Positions 1 to 8,346 of a stretch of DNA of 64,000 nucleotides are shown one piece after another (the first letter of the stretch is position 1; every line of letters starts with the position of its first letter). Under the pieces are notes generated by a model, which searched no databases, was not told the origin of the DNA, and worked only from the letters and a program-made list of their open reading frames with translations. The stretch comes from CALABS01 sp050260775 (GTDB lineage: Bacteria > Pseudomonadota > Alphaproteobacteria > Rhodospirillales > Magnetospirillaceae). The stretch covers positions 205,640 through 269,639 of the forward strand of contig JBLNCP010000022.1 in assembly GCA_050260775.1 (NCBI GenBank), written 5' to 3'. Position numbers and translations under genes: made by a program.

Positions 1-561
1 GAATTTGTCTTCAACGGCATCAAGCAGGGCAACCGCAATCCGCTGCTGTACGCGGTCTCGGGCGCCGACGGTCTGAAGACCGGTCATACGGAGGCGGCCG
101 GCTACGGCTTGGTCGGCACCGTCAAGCGCGGCGACCGTCGCGTCATCATGGTGCTGAACGGCATGTCGTCCATGAAGGAGCGCGCCGAGGAATCCTCGCG
201 CCTGGTGGAGTGGGCCTTCCGCGAATTCGACAACTACACTCTGGCCAAGGCGGGGGAGGTGGTGACCGACGCCGAGGTCTGGCTCGGCCAGAGCGCCACC
301 GTGCCCCTGGTCGCCGCCGAACGGCTTGAAGCCACCATGCCGCGGCGTGCCCGCCGCGACATGAAGGTCACCGCGGTCTATACCGGGCCGGTGCCCGCCC
401 CCATCAAGAAGGGTCAGCCCATCGGCAAGCTGGTGATCACCGCCCCGGGCGTCCCTTCGGCCGAACTGCCGCTGGTCGCCGGTGCCGACGTCGAGCGCCT
501 GGGCTTCATGGGCCGGATCACCAGCGCGCTGAAGCATATCCTGTGGGGTGCCAAGGGCTGA
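1..561 (+). CDS. dacA: D-alanyl-D-alanine carboxypeptidase (PBP5/6 family), 3' part
   Basis: The reading frame is open from the first base, so the 5' end lies outside the window; 186 codons plus a stop are visible. Near the start it has K-T-G-H-T (about bases 79-93), the KTG box of the S11 peptidase/penicillin-binding family, followed by the usual beta-sheet region. The last 90 or so residues form the C-terminal PBP5 domain and end in a short amphipathic stretch (GRITSALKHILWG) that normally anchors the enzyme to the periplasmic face of the inner membrane. It would trim the terminal D-Ala from peptidoglycan pentapeptides. The SxxK and SxN motifs are off-window, so activity cannot be judged. 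A hairpin follows the stop, and tmk starts 146 bases downstream. Confidence 0.93.
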   Translation, partial: EFVFNGIKQGNRNPLLYAVSGADGLKTGHTEAAGYGLVGTVKRGDRRVIMVLNGMSSMKERAEESSRLVEWAFREFDNYTLAKAGEVVTDAEVWLGQSATVPLVAAERLEATMPRRARRDMKVTAVYTGPVPAPIKKGQPIGKLVITAPGVPSAELPLVAGADVERLGFMGRITSALKHILWGAKG

Positions 562-590
562 CCGAGCCTCTGCCGGTATCCTGAGCGAAG

Positions 591-632
591 CGAAGGACCT
601 CGTCGGCGCCAAGCAGACGAGGTCCTTCTTCG
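591..632 (+). terminator. Hairpin after the carboxypeptidase gene
   Basis: Bases 592-604 and 616-628 are perfect 13-bp reverse complements with an 11-base loop. Only a short T-rich tail (ttcttcgttc) follows. It is likely a terminator or mRNA-end hairpin. The left flank (ctgagcgaagcgaagga) resembles an intergenic repeat motif I recall from several proteobacterial genomes, so it may be one copy of a dispersed element; that is recall, not a search result. Confidence 0.6.
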
Positions 633-707
633 TTCGGGCTCCGGGATGATGGCGCACGTATCAATTTCACCTTTCCGGCCCATCGGGTTTCGGGCTTAAT
701 CCGGGGC

Positions 708-1349
708 ATGATCGACCCCAGAGGCAAATTCATCACATTTGAGGGCGGCGAAGGCGCCGGCAAGTCGACCCAGCTCAGGCTGCTGGCCGAGGCTCTGCGC
801 ACCTCGGGGGTGAGGGTGACCACGACCCGTGAACCCGGTGGCTCCACGGGGGCCGAGGACATCCGTGCCTTGCTGGTCAACGGCGACGTCGCCCGGTGGG
901 ATGGTCTGACCGAGGCGCTGCTTCACACCGCGGCCCGGCGCGACCACCTGGTCAGGACCGTGTGGCCGGCGCTGGAACGCGGGGATTGGGTGGTGTGCGA
1001 CCGCTTTGCCGATTCGACGCTGGCCTACCAGGGGTATGGCCACGGGCTTCCCATCGCGACGCTGGAAGGCCTTTACCGCATCGCGGTGGGTGAGTTTGCT
1101 CCAGACCTCACGCTGATCCTCGATCTCCCGGTCGATCATGGGCTTACCCGGGCCGGCCACCGCGGCGGCGGCGAGGACCGTTACGAGCGCATGGGCAGTG
1201 CCTTCCACGAACGCCTGCGTCAGGGCTTTCTCGACATTGCGCGGCGCCATCCGCACCGCTGCAGCGTGATCGATGCCACCCAATCGCCTGAAGCGGTGCA
1301 CTCCGCCATCATGGCGGTGGTGCGGGAGCGCCTTGGAGTCATCGGATGA
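708..1349 (+). CDS. tmk: Thymidylate kinase
   Basis: The 213-aa product is full length for bacterial TMPK, which phosphorylates dTMP to dTDP with ATP in the cytoplasm. The P-loop GGEGAGKS is at residues 13-20, the TREPGG substrate segment at about 40-45 and the DRF motif at 98-100. A Gly- and Arg-rich LID-like segment (about 150-158) follows. The ATG at 708 is supported by the conserved FITFEGGEGAGKST start. The stop overlaps the start of holB (ATGA), so the two are translationally coupled, the common tmk-holB arrangement. No anomalies seen. Confidence 0.97.
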   Translation: MIDPRGKFITFEGGEGAGKSTQLRLLAEALRTSGVRVTTTREPGGSTGAEDIRALLVNGDVARWDGLTEALLHTAARRDHLVRTVWPALERGDWVVCDRFADSTLAYQGYGHGLPIATLEGLYRIAVGEFAPDLTLILDLPVDHGLTRAGHRGGGEDRYERMGSAFHERLRQGFLDIARRHPHRCSVIDATQSPEAVHSAIMAVVRERLGVIG

Positions 1350-2428
1350 GCGAAGCGCCCGAGCCGCGCGCCAATCCCGAGTTGATCGGCCACGCCCCGG
1401 CCGAGCGCACCTTCCTCGACGCCTGGACTTCGGGACGCCTTGCCCATGCTTGGCTCCTGGTCGGTCCGAAGGGCATCGGCAAGGCAACGCTTGCCTACCG
1501 GATTGCCCGCTTCGTCCTGTCGGGGGGCGGCGAGGGGGGCGGGCTGTTCGGCGGTGGCCCCGAATCGCTGGCGCTATCGGTGGACCATCCAGTGTTCCGG
1601 CGCGTTGCGTCAGGCGGCCATGCCGACCTGAAAGTGGTCGAGCGGGGCTGGTCCGACGACAAGAAGACCAAGCTGAGGAACGAGATCGTCATCGACGATG
1701 TCCGTGGCATCGGCCAGTTCCTGTCGCTCACTCCAGCCGAGGGCGGCTGGCGCGTGGTCATCATCGATGCCGCCGACGAGATGAACCGCAATGCCGCCAA
1801 TGCGGTCCTCAAGGTGCTTGAGGAACCGCCGCGCAACTCGTTGATGCTGCTGGTTTCCCACAGTCCGGGCCGGCTGTTGCCGACCATCCGCTCGCGCTGC
1901 CGCCGCCTGACCTGCAAGCCCTTGGATGAGGCGACGGTCGCGGCGCTCCTCGAGCGCTGGCAGCCCGGCCTGCCGCCCGCCGACGTTACCGCGCTGGCCC
2001 GGCTGGGAGAGGGCAGCCTCGGCAAGGCCTTGGCGCTGGCCGAGGAGGGGGGGCTCGACCTCTACCGCGAGGTGATCGACCTGATGGCGGGCCTGCCCCG
2101 GCTTGACGTCCCCAAGCTCCATGCCTTCAGCGACCGCGTTGCCCGCTCCGACGCCGACGCGGCGTGGCGGACGGTGACGGAACTGCTGGGCTGGTGGCTC
2201 GCGCGGCTGGTGCGGGCCGGGGGCCGGGACGCCAGGGGCATGGCCGAGGTCGTTCCCGGTGAGGCCGCCCTGATGGGACGGATGCTGGCGGGAGCGGGCC
2301 TTGAACAGTGGCTCGGGGTGTGGGAAAAGATCACCGCCCTCTTCGCCCGCGCCGACGCGGTCAACCTGGACCGCAAGCAGGCGGTCATCAGCGCCTTCCT
2401 GGCGATCGAGCGGCTCGCCCGGGCTTGA
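1346..2428 (+). CDS. holB: DNA polymerase III delta' subunit
   Basis: This 360-aa AAA+ protein is the clamp-loader delta' subunit that helps load the beta sliding clamp. An intact Walker A (GPKGIGKAT, about residues 40-48) is followed by the sensor-1 region with an SRC motif (TIRSRCRRL, about 177-185). The segment DAADEMNRNAANALLK-like at about 140-155 is typical of DnaX/HolB proteins. The start overlaps the tmk stop by four bases. The family length is about 330-360 aa. The non-conserved C-terminal half (about 210-360) would be the collar domain. Confidence 0.95.
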   Translation: MSEAPEPRANPELIGHAPAERTFLDAWTSGRLAHAWLLVGPKGIGKATLAYRIARFVLSGGGEGGGLFGGGPESLALSVDHPVFRRVASGGHADLKVVERGWSDDKKTKLRNEIVIDDVRGIGQFLSLTPAEGGWRVVIIDAADEMNRNAANAVLKVLEEPPRNSLMLLVSHSPGRLLPTIRSRCRRLTCKPLDEATVAALLERWQPGLPPADVTALARLGEGSLGKALALAEEGGLDLYREVIDLMAGLPRLDVPKLHAFSDRVARSDADAAWRTVTELLGWWLARLVRAGGRDARGMAEVVPGEAALMGRMLAGAGLEQWLGVWEKITALFARADAVNLDRKQAVISAFLAIERLARA

Positions 2429-2505
2429 CCTCAAGGCCGCGAGCCAATAGCTCTGTCCTGCGGTCACACGCGCGTGGGCGGCAAAAGAACACCAGGAGAA
2501 GCACG

Positions 2506-4059
2506 ATGACCGGGGCCCCGACCTATTACGTCACCACGCCCATTTACTACGTCAACGACAAGCCCCACATCGGCCATGCCTACACGACGCTCGCCTGCGA
2601 CGTGCTGGCTCGCTTCAAGCGCCTGGACGGGTTTGACGTGAAGTTCCTGACCGGCACCGACGAGCACGGGCAGAAGGTCGAGAAGTCGGCCGAGACGTTC
2701 GGCGTGACGCCGATCGAGCTGGCCGACACCAATTCCCGCAATTTCCGTGAGTTGGCCGAGCGCCTCGACTGCACTCACGACGACTTCATCCGCACCACCG
2801 AGGCTCGCCATATCCGCTCTGTCCAGGCGCTGTGGGCCAAGCTGGTGGAAAAGGGCGACATTTACCTCGGCCACTACGAGGGCTGGTACTCGGTGCGCGA
2901 CGAAGCGTTCTATGGCGAGGACGAGCTCGTTGCGGGACTGAACGGGACCAAGCTGGCCCCCACTGGTGCCCCCGTCGAATGGGTCAAGGAGCCCAGCTAC
3001 TTTTTCCGGTTGTCGGCCTGGCAGGACAAACTGCTGGAATTCTATGAGCGCGAACCCGATTTCATCGCGCCGCAGAGCCGCCGCAACGAGGTGCTGAGCT
3101 TCGTGAAGGGTGGCCTGACCGACCTCTCGGTGTCGCGCACCAGCTTCAAGTGGGGCATTCCCGTGCCGGGCGACGAGGCGCACGTGATGTACGTGTGGCT
3201 GGACGCACTCACCAACTACATCACCGCCGTCGGCTATCCCGAGACTGACGGCGAATACGCCCGCTACTGGCCGGCCAACCTCCACATGGTGGGCAAGGAC
3301 ATCCTGCGCTTCCACACCGTCTACTGGCCGGCCTTCCTGATGGCAGCGGGACTCGAGCCGCCCAAGCGGGTGTTCGCGCACGGCTGGTGGACCAATGAGG
3401 GCCAGAAGATCTCGAAGTCGTTGGGTAACGTCATTGACCCGCTGTCGCTGATCGAGAAGTACGGGCTCGATCAGGTGCGGTTCTTCCTGCTGCGCGAGGT
3501 GCCGTTTGGCAACGATGGCGATTTCAGCCACCGGGCCATGGTCAATCGCATGAACGGCGAACTGGCCAATGATTACGGCAATCTGGCCCAGCGCGTGCTG
3601 TCGATGATCGCCAAGAATTGTGGCAACGCGGTTCCGCAGCACGGACAACCCAACGAGGACGACCGCGAGATGCTGGATGCCGCCCATGGGCTGGCCCCCA
3701 AGGTCCGGGACGCCATGGACCGCCAGATGTTCCACGAGGCGCTGGAAACGATCTGGGTGGTCATCCGCGCCGCCAACGGTTACGTCGACCGCCAGGCTCC
3801 CTGGGCGCTGAAGAAGACCGATCCCGCCCGCATGGGCACGGTGCTGTGGGTGCTGGCCGAGACTGTCCGCAACCTCGCCCTGTTGACCCAGCCGTTCATG
3901 CCGGGCTCCTCGGCACGTTTGCTCGACCAGCTTGCCGTCGCTCCCGAGGCGCGGACGCTAGCCCATTGCGGCTCGCACCATGCCCTCAAGCCTGGTACGG
4001 GCTTGCCCGTTCCGCAGGGCGTCTTTCCGCGCTACGTCGAGGAGGAGGGGGCTCAGTGA
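2506..4059 (+). CDS. metG: Methionyl-tRNA synthetase
   Basis: This class I aminoacyl-tRNA synthetase has 517 aa. It charges tRNA-Met with methionine. The HIGH signature (residues 21-24) and a KISKS version of KMSKS (about 301-305) are both present. The connective-peptide region carries no C-x2-C pairs, as in the short, zinc-free proteobacterial MetG type, and there is no C-terminal tRNA-binding (Trbp111) extension. ATG 2506 is chosen because AGGAGAA lies 7 bases upstream and the family starts with a YYVTTPIYYVND-like strand; the open frame upstream is not conserved. The stop overlaps the tatD start. Confidence 0.97.
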   Translation: MTGAPTYYVTTPIYYVNDKPHIGHAYTTLACDVLARFKRLDGFDVKFLTGTDEHGQKVEKSAETFGVTPIELADTNSRNFRELAERLDCTHDDFIRTTEARHIRSVQALWAKLVEKGDIYLGHYEGWYSVRDEAFYGEDELVAGLNGTKLAPTGAPVEWVKEPSYFFRLSAWQDKLLEFYEREPDFIAPQSRRNEVLSFVKGGLTDLSVSRTSFKWGIPVPGDEAHVMYVWLDALTNYITAVGYPETDGEYARYWPANLHMVGKDILRFHTVYWPAFLMAAGLEPPKRVFAHGWWTNEGQKISKSLGNVIDPLSLIEKYGLDQVRFFLLREVPFGNDGDFSHRAMVNRMNGELANDYGNLAQRVLSMIAKNCGNAVPQHGQPNEDDREMLDAAHGLAPKVRDAMDRQMFHEALETIWVVIRAANGYVDRQAPWALKKTDPARMGTVLWVLAETVRNLALLTQPFMPGSSARLLDQLAVAPEARTLAHCGSHHALKPGTGLPVPQGVFPRYVEEEGAQ

Positions 4060-4835
4060 TGCTGGTCGACAGCCACTGCCACCTGGATTTCCCCGACTTC
4101 GCCGACGACCTGGATGGGGTGGTGAGCCGCGCCCGAGAGGCCGGCGTGGGGCTGATGCTCACCATCAACACCCACGTTACCCGGTTCGAGCGGGTTCTTG
4201 CGGTTGCGGAACGGTTCGACCAGGTCTACTGCACCATCGGCATCCACCCGCATGAGGCGGGCACCGAGCCGGCCGCCGATGTCGAGCGTCTGGTGGAGGC
4301 GTCCAGGCATCCCAAGGTGGTCGGGTTCGGCGAGACCGGGCTCGATTATTTCTACGACAAGTCACCTCGGCCGCGGCAGCAGGCCTCTTTCCGCGCCCAC
4401 ATCGAGGCGGCGCGGCGCACCGGCCTGCCGGTGGTGGTCCATACCCGCGACGCCGACGAGGACACCGCTGCCATCCTGACGGAAGAGATGGGGAAGGGGG
4501 CCTTCACCGGCTTGATCCACTGTTTCAGCTCCAGCCCGCAACTTGCTGCAAAAGCGGTGGAATTGGGCTTATACATCTCGGTTTCGGGCATCGTCACCTT
4601 CAAGAAGGCGGAGGCCCTGCAGGCCACTGTGGCCGGGGTGCCGCTCGATCGGCTGCTGGTGGAGACCGACAGCCCGTATCTGGCGCCGGTGCCGTATCGC
4701 GGCAAGCGTAACGAGCCGGCCTATGTGGCGCACACCGCTGCCAAGGTGGCCGAACTGAAGCAGGTGGGCACGGCGGAGCTGGCACGAGCGACGACCGACA
4801 ACTTCCTGCAATTGTTCACGAAGGTCCCGCGATGA
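4059..4835 (+). CDS. tatD: TatD-family metal-dependent hydrolase
   Basis: This is a 258-aa TIM-barrel hydrolase of the TatD/YcfH group (3'-5' DNase or quality-control nuclease). Metal ligands of the family are visible: the HCH pair at residues 6-8, GETGLDY at about 92-98, VVHTRDA, IHCFSS and ETDSPYLAP. ATG 4059 overlaps the metG stop (TGATG) and has GGAGGAGG just upstream. The metG-tatD order is widely conserved. The exact physiological substrate of YcfH-type TatD proteins is not settled. Confidence 0.95.
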   Translation: MLVDSHCHLDFPDFADDLDGVVSRAREAGVGLMLTINTHVTRFERVLAVAERFDQVYCTIGIHPHEAGTEPAADVERLVEASRHPKVVGFGETGLDYFYDKSPRPRQQASFRAHIEAARRTGLPVVVHTRDADEDTAAILTEEMGKGAFTGLIHCFSSSPQLAAKAVELGLYISVSGIVTFKKAEALQATVAGVPLDRLLVETDSPYLAPVPYRGKRNEPAYVAHTAAKVAELKQVGTAELARATTDNFLQLFTKVPR

Positions 4836-5602
4836 AAGCTGTGGTTCTCGGGTGCGGCGGGGCCGCGGGCGTACCGTCGATTTCCGGCGGTTGGGGTGCC
4901 TGCGATCCGTCCAATCCCAAGAACCGTCGCCGCCGCCCGTCCATCCTGGTCGAGCACGAAGGGACGCGCATCCTTGTCGATGCGTCGCCCGACCTCAGGG
5001 CCCAGCTGCTCGACGCCGCTGTCCGACAGCTGGATGCGGTGCTGTTCACTCACGATCATGCCGACCACCTGCATGGCATCGACGACCTTCGCGAGGTCAA
5101 TCGGGCCATGGGAGGCGCGCTTGACATCCATGCGACAGCCGACGTTCTGGCCACCATCGGGCAGCGCTTCGGCTACACGCTGGAGCCGCTGCCGCCAGGC
5201 GCCACTAGCATCTTCAAGCCGGTGCTGGTGCCTCACGAGATCACGGGGCAGTTCCAGGTCGGAAGCATCGACGTGGTGCCGTTCGACCAGGACCACGGCT
5301 ACGGCCGGACCACCGGTTTTCGCTTCGGTTCGCTGGCTTACAGTACCGACGCGGTCGGGCTTCCTGATGAAGCCTTCGCGGCCCTGCAAGGGGTCGATGT
5401 CTGGATCGTCGGCTGCCTGACCGACCACGAGCATCCGACCCATGCCCATCTCGACAAGGCACTGTCCTGGATTGATCGCGTCAAACCCCGGCGGGCAATC
5501 CTCACGCATATGGCGGCCCGGCTGGACTTCGATGCGTTGGCGGCGCGCCTGCCGGCCCATGTTGAGCCCGGGTTTGACGGCCTGGTCGTCCACGCCGGCT
5601 GA
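4832..5602 (+). CDS. Metallo-beta-lactamase-fold hydrolase, PhnP-like
   Basis: The 256-aa protein begins with the GCGGAAGVP turn typical of PhnP/RNase Z-like MBL proteins and carries the HxHxDH zinc motif (HDHADH, about residues 74-79). The late metal ligands are plausible in STDA and TDHEHPTHAH. PhnP acts on cyclic ribose phosphates, and RNase Z-like relatives act on tRNA, but no phn genes are nearby, so the substrate is open. Its ATG overlaps the tatD stop (ATGA), which places it in the metG operon, as in many alphaproteobacteria. Confidence 0.88.
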   Translation: MKAVVLGCGGAAGVPSISGGWGACDPSNPKNRRRRPSILVEHEGTRILVDASPDLRAQLLDAAVRQLDAVLFTHDHADHLHGIDDLREVNRAMGGALDIHATADVLATIGQRFGYTLEPLPPGATSIFKPVLVPHEITGQFQVGSIDVVPFDQDHGYGRTTGFRFGSLAYSTDAVGLPDEAFAALQGVDVWIVGCLTDHEHPTHAHLDKALSWIDRVKPRRAILTHMAARLDFDALAARLPAHVEPGFDGLVVHAG

Positions 5603-5728
5603 GATGCCTGGGCGCCATCCATAATAGGCATTATGCGACAATTGGACGTGGGCAAATGGTTCATGGTCGCACCCGGATCGGCCCAGCAGCCCCATCGCTC
5701 GCTCCCCGTCAGGTCCACGCGGCCCGCA

Positions 5729-6295
5729 TCATGCCGTTGCCTTCGGCTTGGCATTGGCCGCAATCCAATTGGCGAAGGCCTGCATGAAGCCCTCGAGGAA
5801 ATGCCGGGTCTTTTCGTTGGCCAGCGTGCCGTCAGCGGCGAACAGCTTGTCCGCCCCACCCAGATAGGCTTCCGGCTGCTGCATGGCGGGTATATTGAGG
5901 AAGACAAAGGTCTGCCGCAGGTGTTGATTGGCCCCAAAGCCGCCGATGGCGCCCGGCGATGCACTGACGACCGCCCCCGGCTTCCCCTCCCAGGCGCTCT
6001 GGCCATACGGCCGTGAGCCCACATCCAGGGCGTTCTTCAGACCGCCGGGGATCGAGCGGTTGTATTCCGGGGTGACGAACAGCACAGCATCGGCAGCCTT
6101 GATCCGCTGGCGGAAATCGGTCCAGGCCTGCGGCGGCTGGCTGTCCTCATCCTGATTGTACAAGGGAAGATTGCCGATATCGACGAGGCTCAACTTGAGC
6201 GGAGCCGGCGCCAGCGCAATCAACGCATTGGCAACCTTGCGGTTTATGGAGTCCTTTCGGAGGCTTCCCACTATGACGGCAACATCACGGTCCAT
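5729..6295 (-). CDS. NADPH-dependent FMN reductase / quinone reductase family
   Basis: This 188-aa flavodoxin-fold protein has the phosphate-binding GSLRKDSINRKVA loop (about residues 10-22) and the family signature TPEYNRSIPGGLKNALD (about 76-92). Both are typical of ChrR/YieF-type NAD(P)H:quinone/FMN reductases, which make two-electron reductions of quinones, chromate or azo compounds in the cytoplasm. It lies 53 bases downstream of the Crp/Fnr-type gene on the same strand and may be co-transcribed with it. Substrate not predictable from sequence. Confidence 0.9.
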   Translation of the reverse strand: MDRDVAVIVGSLRKDSINRKVANALIALAPAPLKLSLVDIGNLPLYNQDEDSQPPQAWTDFRQRIKAADAVLFVTPEYNRSIPGGLKNALDVGSRPYGQSAWEGKPGAVVSASPGAIGGFGANQHLRQTFVFLNIPAMQQPEAYLGGADKLFAADGTLANEKTRHFLEGFMQAFANWIAANAKPKATA

Positions 6296-6348
6296 CGGCG
6301 CCTCTCCTCGAGCGGGATCGCGTCATGAAGGACGAACATGCCGTCGTT

Positions 6349-6954
6349 TCAATCGTTCCCCTGCGATCCGATACTGATGACACGCCCATCGCGCACAAGC
6401 TCGCCACGCCGGGCGAGTGAGGCCAGCGCACGGTAGAAGGCTTCGTGGGTCAGTCCGATGTCCGTCGCCACATCCTTGAGCGGCCGGTCGAAGTTCACCG
6501 TGCCGACGACGCCGGCTAGCAGTGTCAGGTACTGGCGCACTCTCTCCTCTGCAGAGCGAATGTTACGGATCTCGAGCCGGGACCTCAGCCCTTGAACCTG
6601 ACGGGCCAGCCTGCCCATGAAAGCCGTGGATGCGTTTGGATCGGTCGCGAACAAGTTCAGCAGGACCGGTTTGGGTACGACCTCGACCCGGCAATCCGTG
6701 GCGGCGACGGCGTCGCAATGATAGACGTCCGAGAACAATGCCGCCTCGGCGAAAGTGTCCCCCGCTTCGGCGACATGAAGCACCACCGCGGCTCCCTCGA
6801 CCGTGTGGCGCACCAGGCGGATTCGCCCGCTGACCACCGCGAAGATCGCGAAGGTGACATCGCCCTGGCGGAACAGCGGCTGTCCCGCCTTCACCGCCCG
6901 CTCACCAACGCGGTCCCGGATCGCTGCGTACCACCCCTCGTCGCTGAAAACCAT
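6349..6954 (-). CDS. Crp/Fnr-family transcriptional regulator
   Basis: The 201-aa product has an N-terminal cyclic-nucleotide-binding-like beta barrel (about residues 5-120), a long dimer helix and a C-terminal winged helix-turn-helix (DVATDIGLTHEAFYRALASL, about 160-180). The N-terminus has no Fnr-type cysteine cluster, and the cAMP-contact residues of Crp are not evident, so the effector is unknown. I chose ATG 6954 over an in-frame TTG at 6981: GGGGG lies 4-8 bases upstream, and the TTG would put the start inside the palindrome at 6969-6988. It is divergent from a cytochrome gene and upstream of an FMN reductase. Confidence 0.88.
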   Translation of the reverse strand: MVFSDEGWYAAIRDRVGERAVKAGQPLFRQGDVTFAIFAVVSGRIRLVRHTVEGAAVVLHVAEAGDTFAEAALFSDVYHCDAVAATDCRVEVVPKPVLLNLFATDPNASTAFMGRLARQVQGLRSRLEIRNIRSAEERVRQYLTLLAGVVGTVNFDRPLKDVATDIGLTHEAFYRALASLARRGELVRDGRVISIGSQGND

Positions 6955-6968
6955 GCGAGCCCCCAAAT

Positions 6969-6988
6969 CATATGACTGCAATCATATG
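6969..6988. promoter_or_regulatory. Candidate Crp/Fnr-type operator (20-bp palindrome)
   Basis: The site reads CATATGA-N6-TCATATG in minus-strand orientation. The two 7-base arms are exact reverse complements and the 6-base spacer is nearly symmetrical (central TGCA). Two half-sites around N6 is the geometry of Crp-family operators. It is 14 bases before the regulator's ATG and 52 bases before the cytochrome start, so one site could control both genes. The half-site is neither the Crp (TGTGA) nor the Fnr (TTGAT) consensus. Confidence 0.65.
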
Positions 6989-7040
6989 CGGTGGCGGGCG
7001 GTCGATCCATCCTCAGCCCGGACCCACGACGGAGGAACCG

Positions 7041-7481
7041 ATGAAACGACGTACGCTTGCCCTTGCCGCGCTGCTGGCCCTCACCTCGCCTGCCCGGGCC
7101 GACGACCAGCGCCAGATGGTCACGATGCCGGCACCGATGCAGGAGCACATGCTGGCCAGCATGCGCGATCATTTGGCGACCCTGGGGGAGATCCTGTCCG
7201 CTCTCGCCGCCGAGCGGTTCGACGATGCGGCCAAAGTCGCCGAGAGCCGCCTAGGCATGAGCTCCTACGGCCTGCATGGCGCCGCGCACATGGCGCCCTA
7301 TATGCCCGACGGCATGAAGCAGGCTGGCAATGCCCTTCACCACGCCGCCAGCCGCTTCGCGCTGGCCGCCCAGGAAGTTGACCTCGATCGCTCCTACTCC
7401 GGCATGCGGCGGCTGACCGCGGCGCTCGACGAGATGACCGCCGCCTGTAACGCCTGCCATGCAGGATACCGGATCCGCTAG
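7041..7481 (+). CDS. Periplasmic c-type cytochrome (c'/c556 family)
   Basis: The 146-aa precursor has a clear Sec signal peptide (MKRRTLALAALLALTSPARA, cleavage about residue 20). Its single heme motif CNACH sits ten residues from the C-terminus (CNACHAGYRIR). A C-terminal CxxCH with a following basic residue on a helix-rich chain is the layout of the four-helix cytochromes c' and c556. Cytochromes c' bind NO and CO, and c556 proteins carry electrons; the sequence alone does not separate them. ATG 7041 has GGAGGAA upstream. It is divergent from the Crp/Fnr-type regulator across the palindrome. Confidence 0.88.
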   Translation: MKRRTLALAALLALTSPARADDQRQMVTMPAPMQEHMLASMRDHLATLGEILSALAAERFDDAAKVAESRLGMSSYGLHGAAHMAPYMPDGMKQAGNALHHAASRFALAAQEVDLDRSYSGMRRLTAALDEMTAACNACHAGYRIR

Positions 7482-7545
7482 CTTCGCTCTTGATTATCCA
7501 GTACTCCGACGCGACAAGAGGTGCCAACCGTAAGGAGGAACCCGG

Positions 7546-8346
7546 GTGAGTCCGATCGAACGCCTGCTCGACATCATGATGACGCTCCGCGACCCTGTGC
7601 GAGGGTGCCCCTGGGATCGCGAACAGAGTTTCGCCACCATCGCCCCCTACACCATCGAGGAGGCATACGAGGTGGCCGAGGCCATCGAGCACGGCGACAT
7701 GCCGGCGCTGAAGGATGAATTGGGCGACCTGCTGTTCCAGGTTGTCTTCTACGCCCAGATGGCTCAGGAGCAGGGCTCGTTCGATTTCGACGGCATCGCC
7801 ACCGCCATTGCCGACAAGATGGTACGGCGCCATCCCCATGTCTTCGGCGACACCGACATCCCTGACGCTCAGGCTCAAACGGTGGCGTGGGAGGCGACCA
7901 AGGCGGCGGAGCGCGCGGACAAGGGCACGGCAAGCGCCCTTGATGGGGTTGCCCGCACCCTGCCCCCGATGACGCGTGCCCTCAAATTGCAAAATCGTGC
8001 TGCCAGGGTGGGTTTCGACTGGGCGAAGGCCGCGGACGTCCTCGATAAGATCTCGGAAGAGATGGACGAGATTAAGCATGAGATCGCGACCGACGCGCCT
8101 CAGGACCGTCTGGAAGACGAGATGGGTGATGTTCTCTTTGCTTGCGTCAACCTTGCACGCAAGCTCAATATCGATCCCGAGCGGGCACTCAAGCGCGCCA
8201 ATGCAAAATTCGAGCGGCGATTCCGCCATATCGAGGTTGGATTGGCGGCAGAGGGACGGTCGTGCGAGGCGGCATCCCTGGACGAGATGGAAGCCTTGTG
8301 GGTCCAGGCGAAGCACGCGGAACGAGATGGAGGTGGGGGGAAATGA
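7546..8346 (+). CDS. mazG: Nucleoside triphosphate pyrophosphohydrolase
   Basis: The 266-aa product has two MazG domains. The first (about residues 5-110) contains CPWD, the metal-binding EEAYEVAEAIE helix and DELGDLLFQVVFYA. The second (about 140-245) contains EEMDEIKHEI and DEMGDVLFACVNLAR. MazG hydrolyses (d)NTPs to monophosphates and is implicated in house-cleaning and lowering ppGpp. The start is GTG 7546, supported by a strong AAGGAGGAA 6 bases upstream. The stop overlaps the ATG of the lipoprotein gene (ATGA). Confidence 0.96.
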   Translation: MSPIERLLDIMMTLRDPVRGCPWDREQSFATIAPYTIEEAYEVAEAIEHGDMPALKDELGDLLFQVVFYAQMAQEQGSFDFDGIATAIADKMVRRHPHVFGDTDIPDAQAQTVAWEATKAAERADKGTASALDGVARTLPPMTRALKLQNRAARVGFDWAKAADVLDKISEEMDEIKHEIATDAPQDRLEDEMGDVLFACVNLARKLNIDPERALKRANAKFERRFRHIEVGLAAEGRSCEAASLDEMEALWVQAKHAERDGGGGK

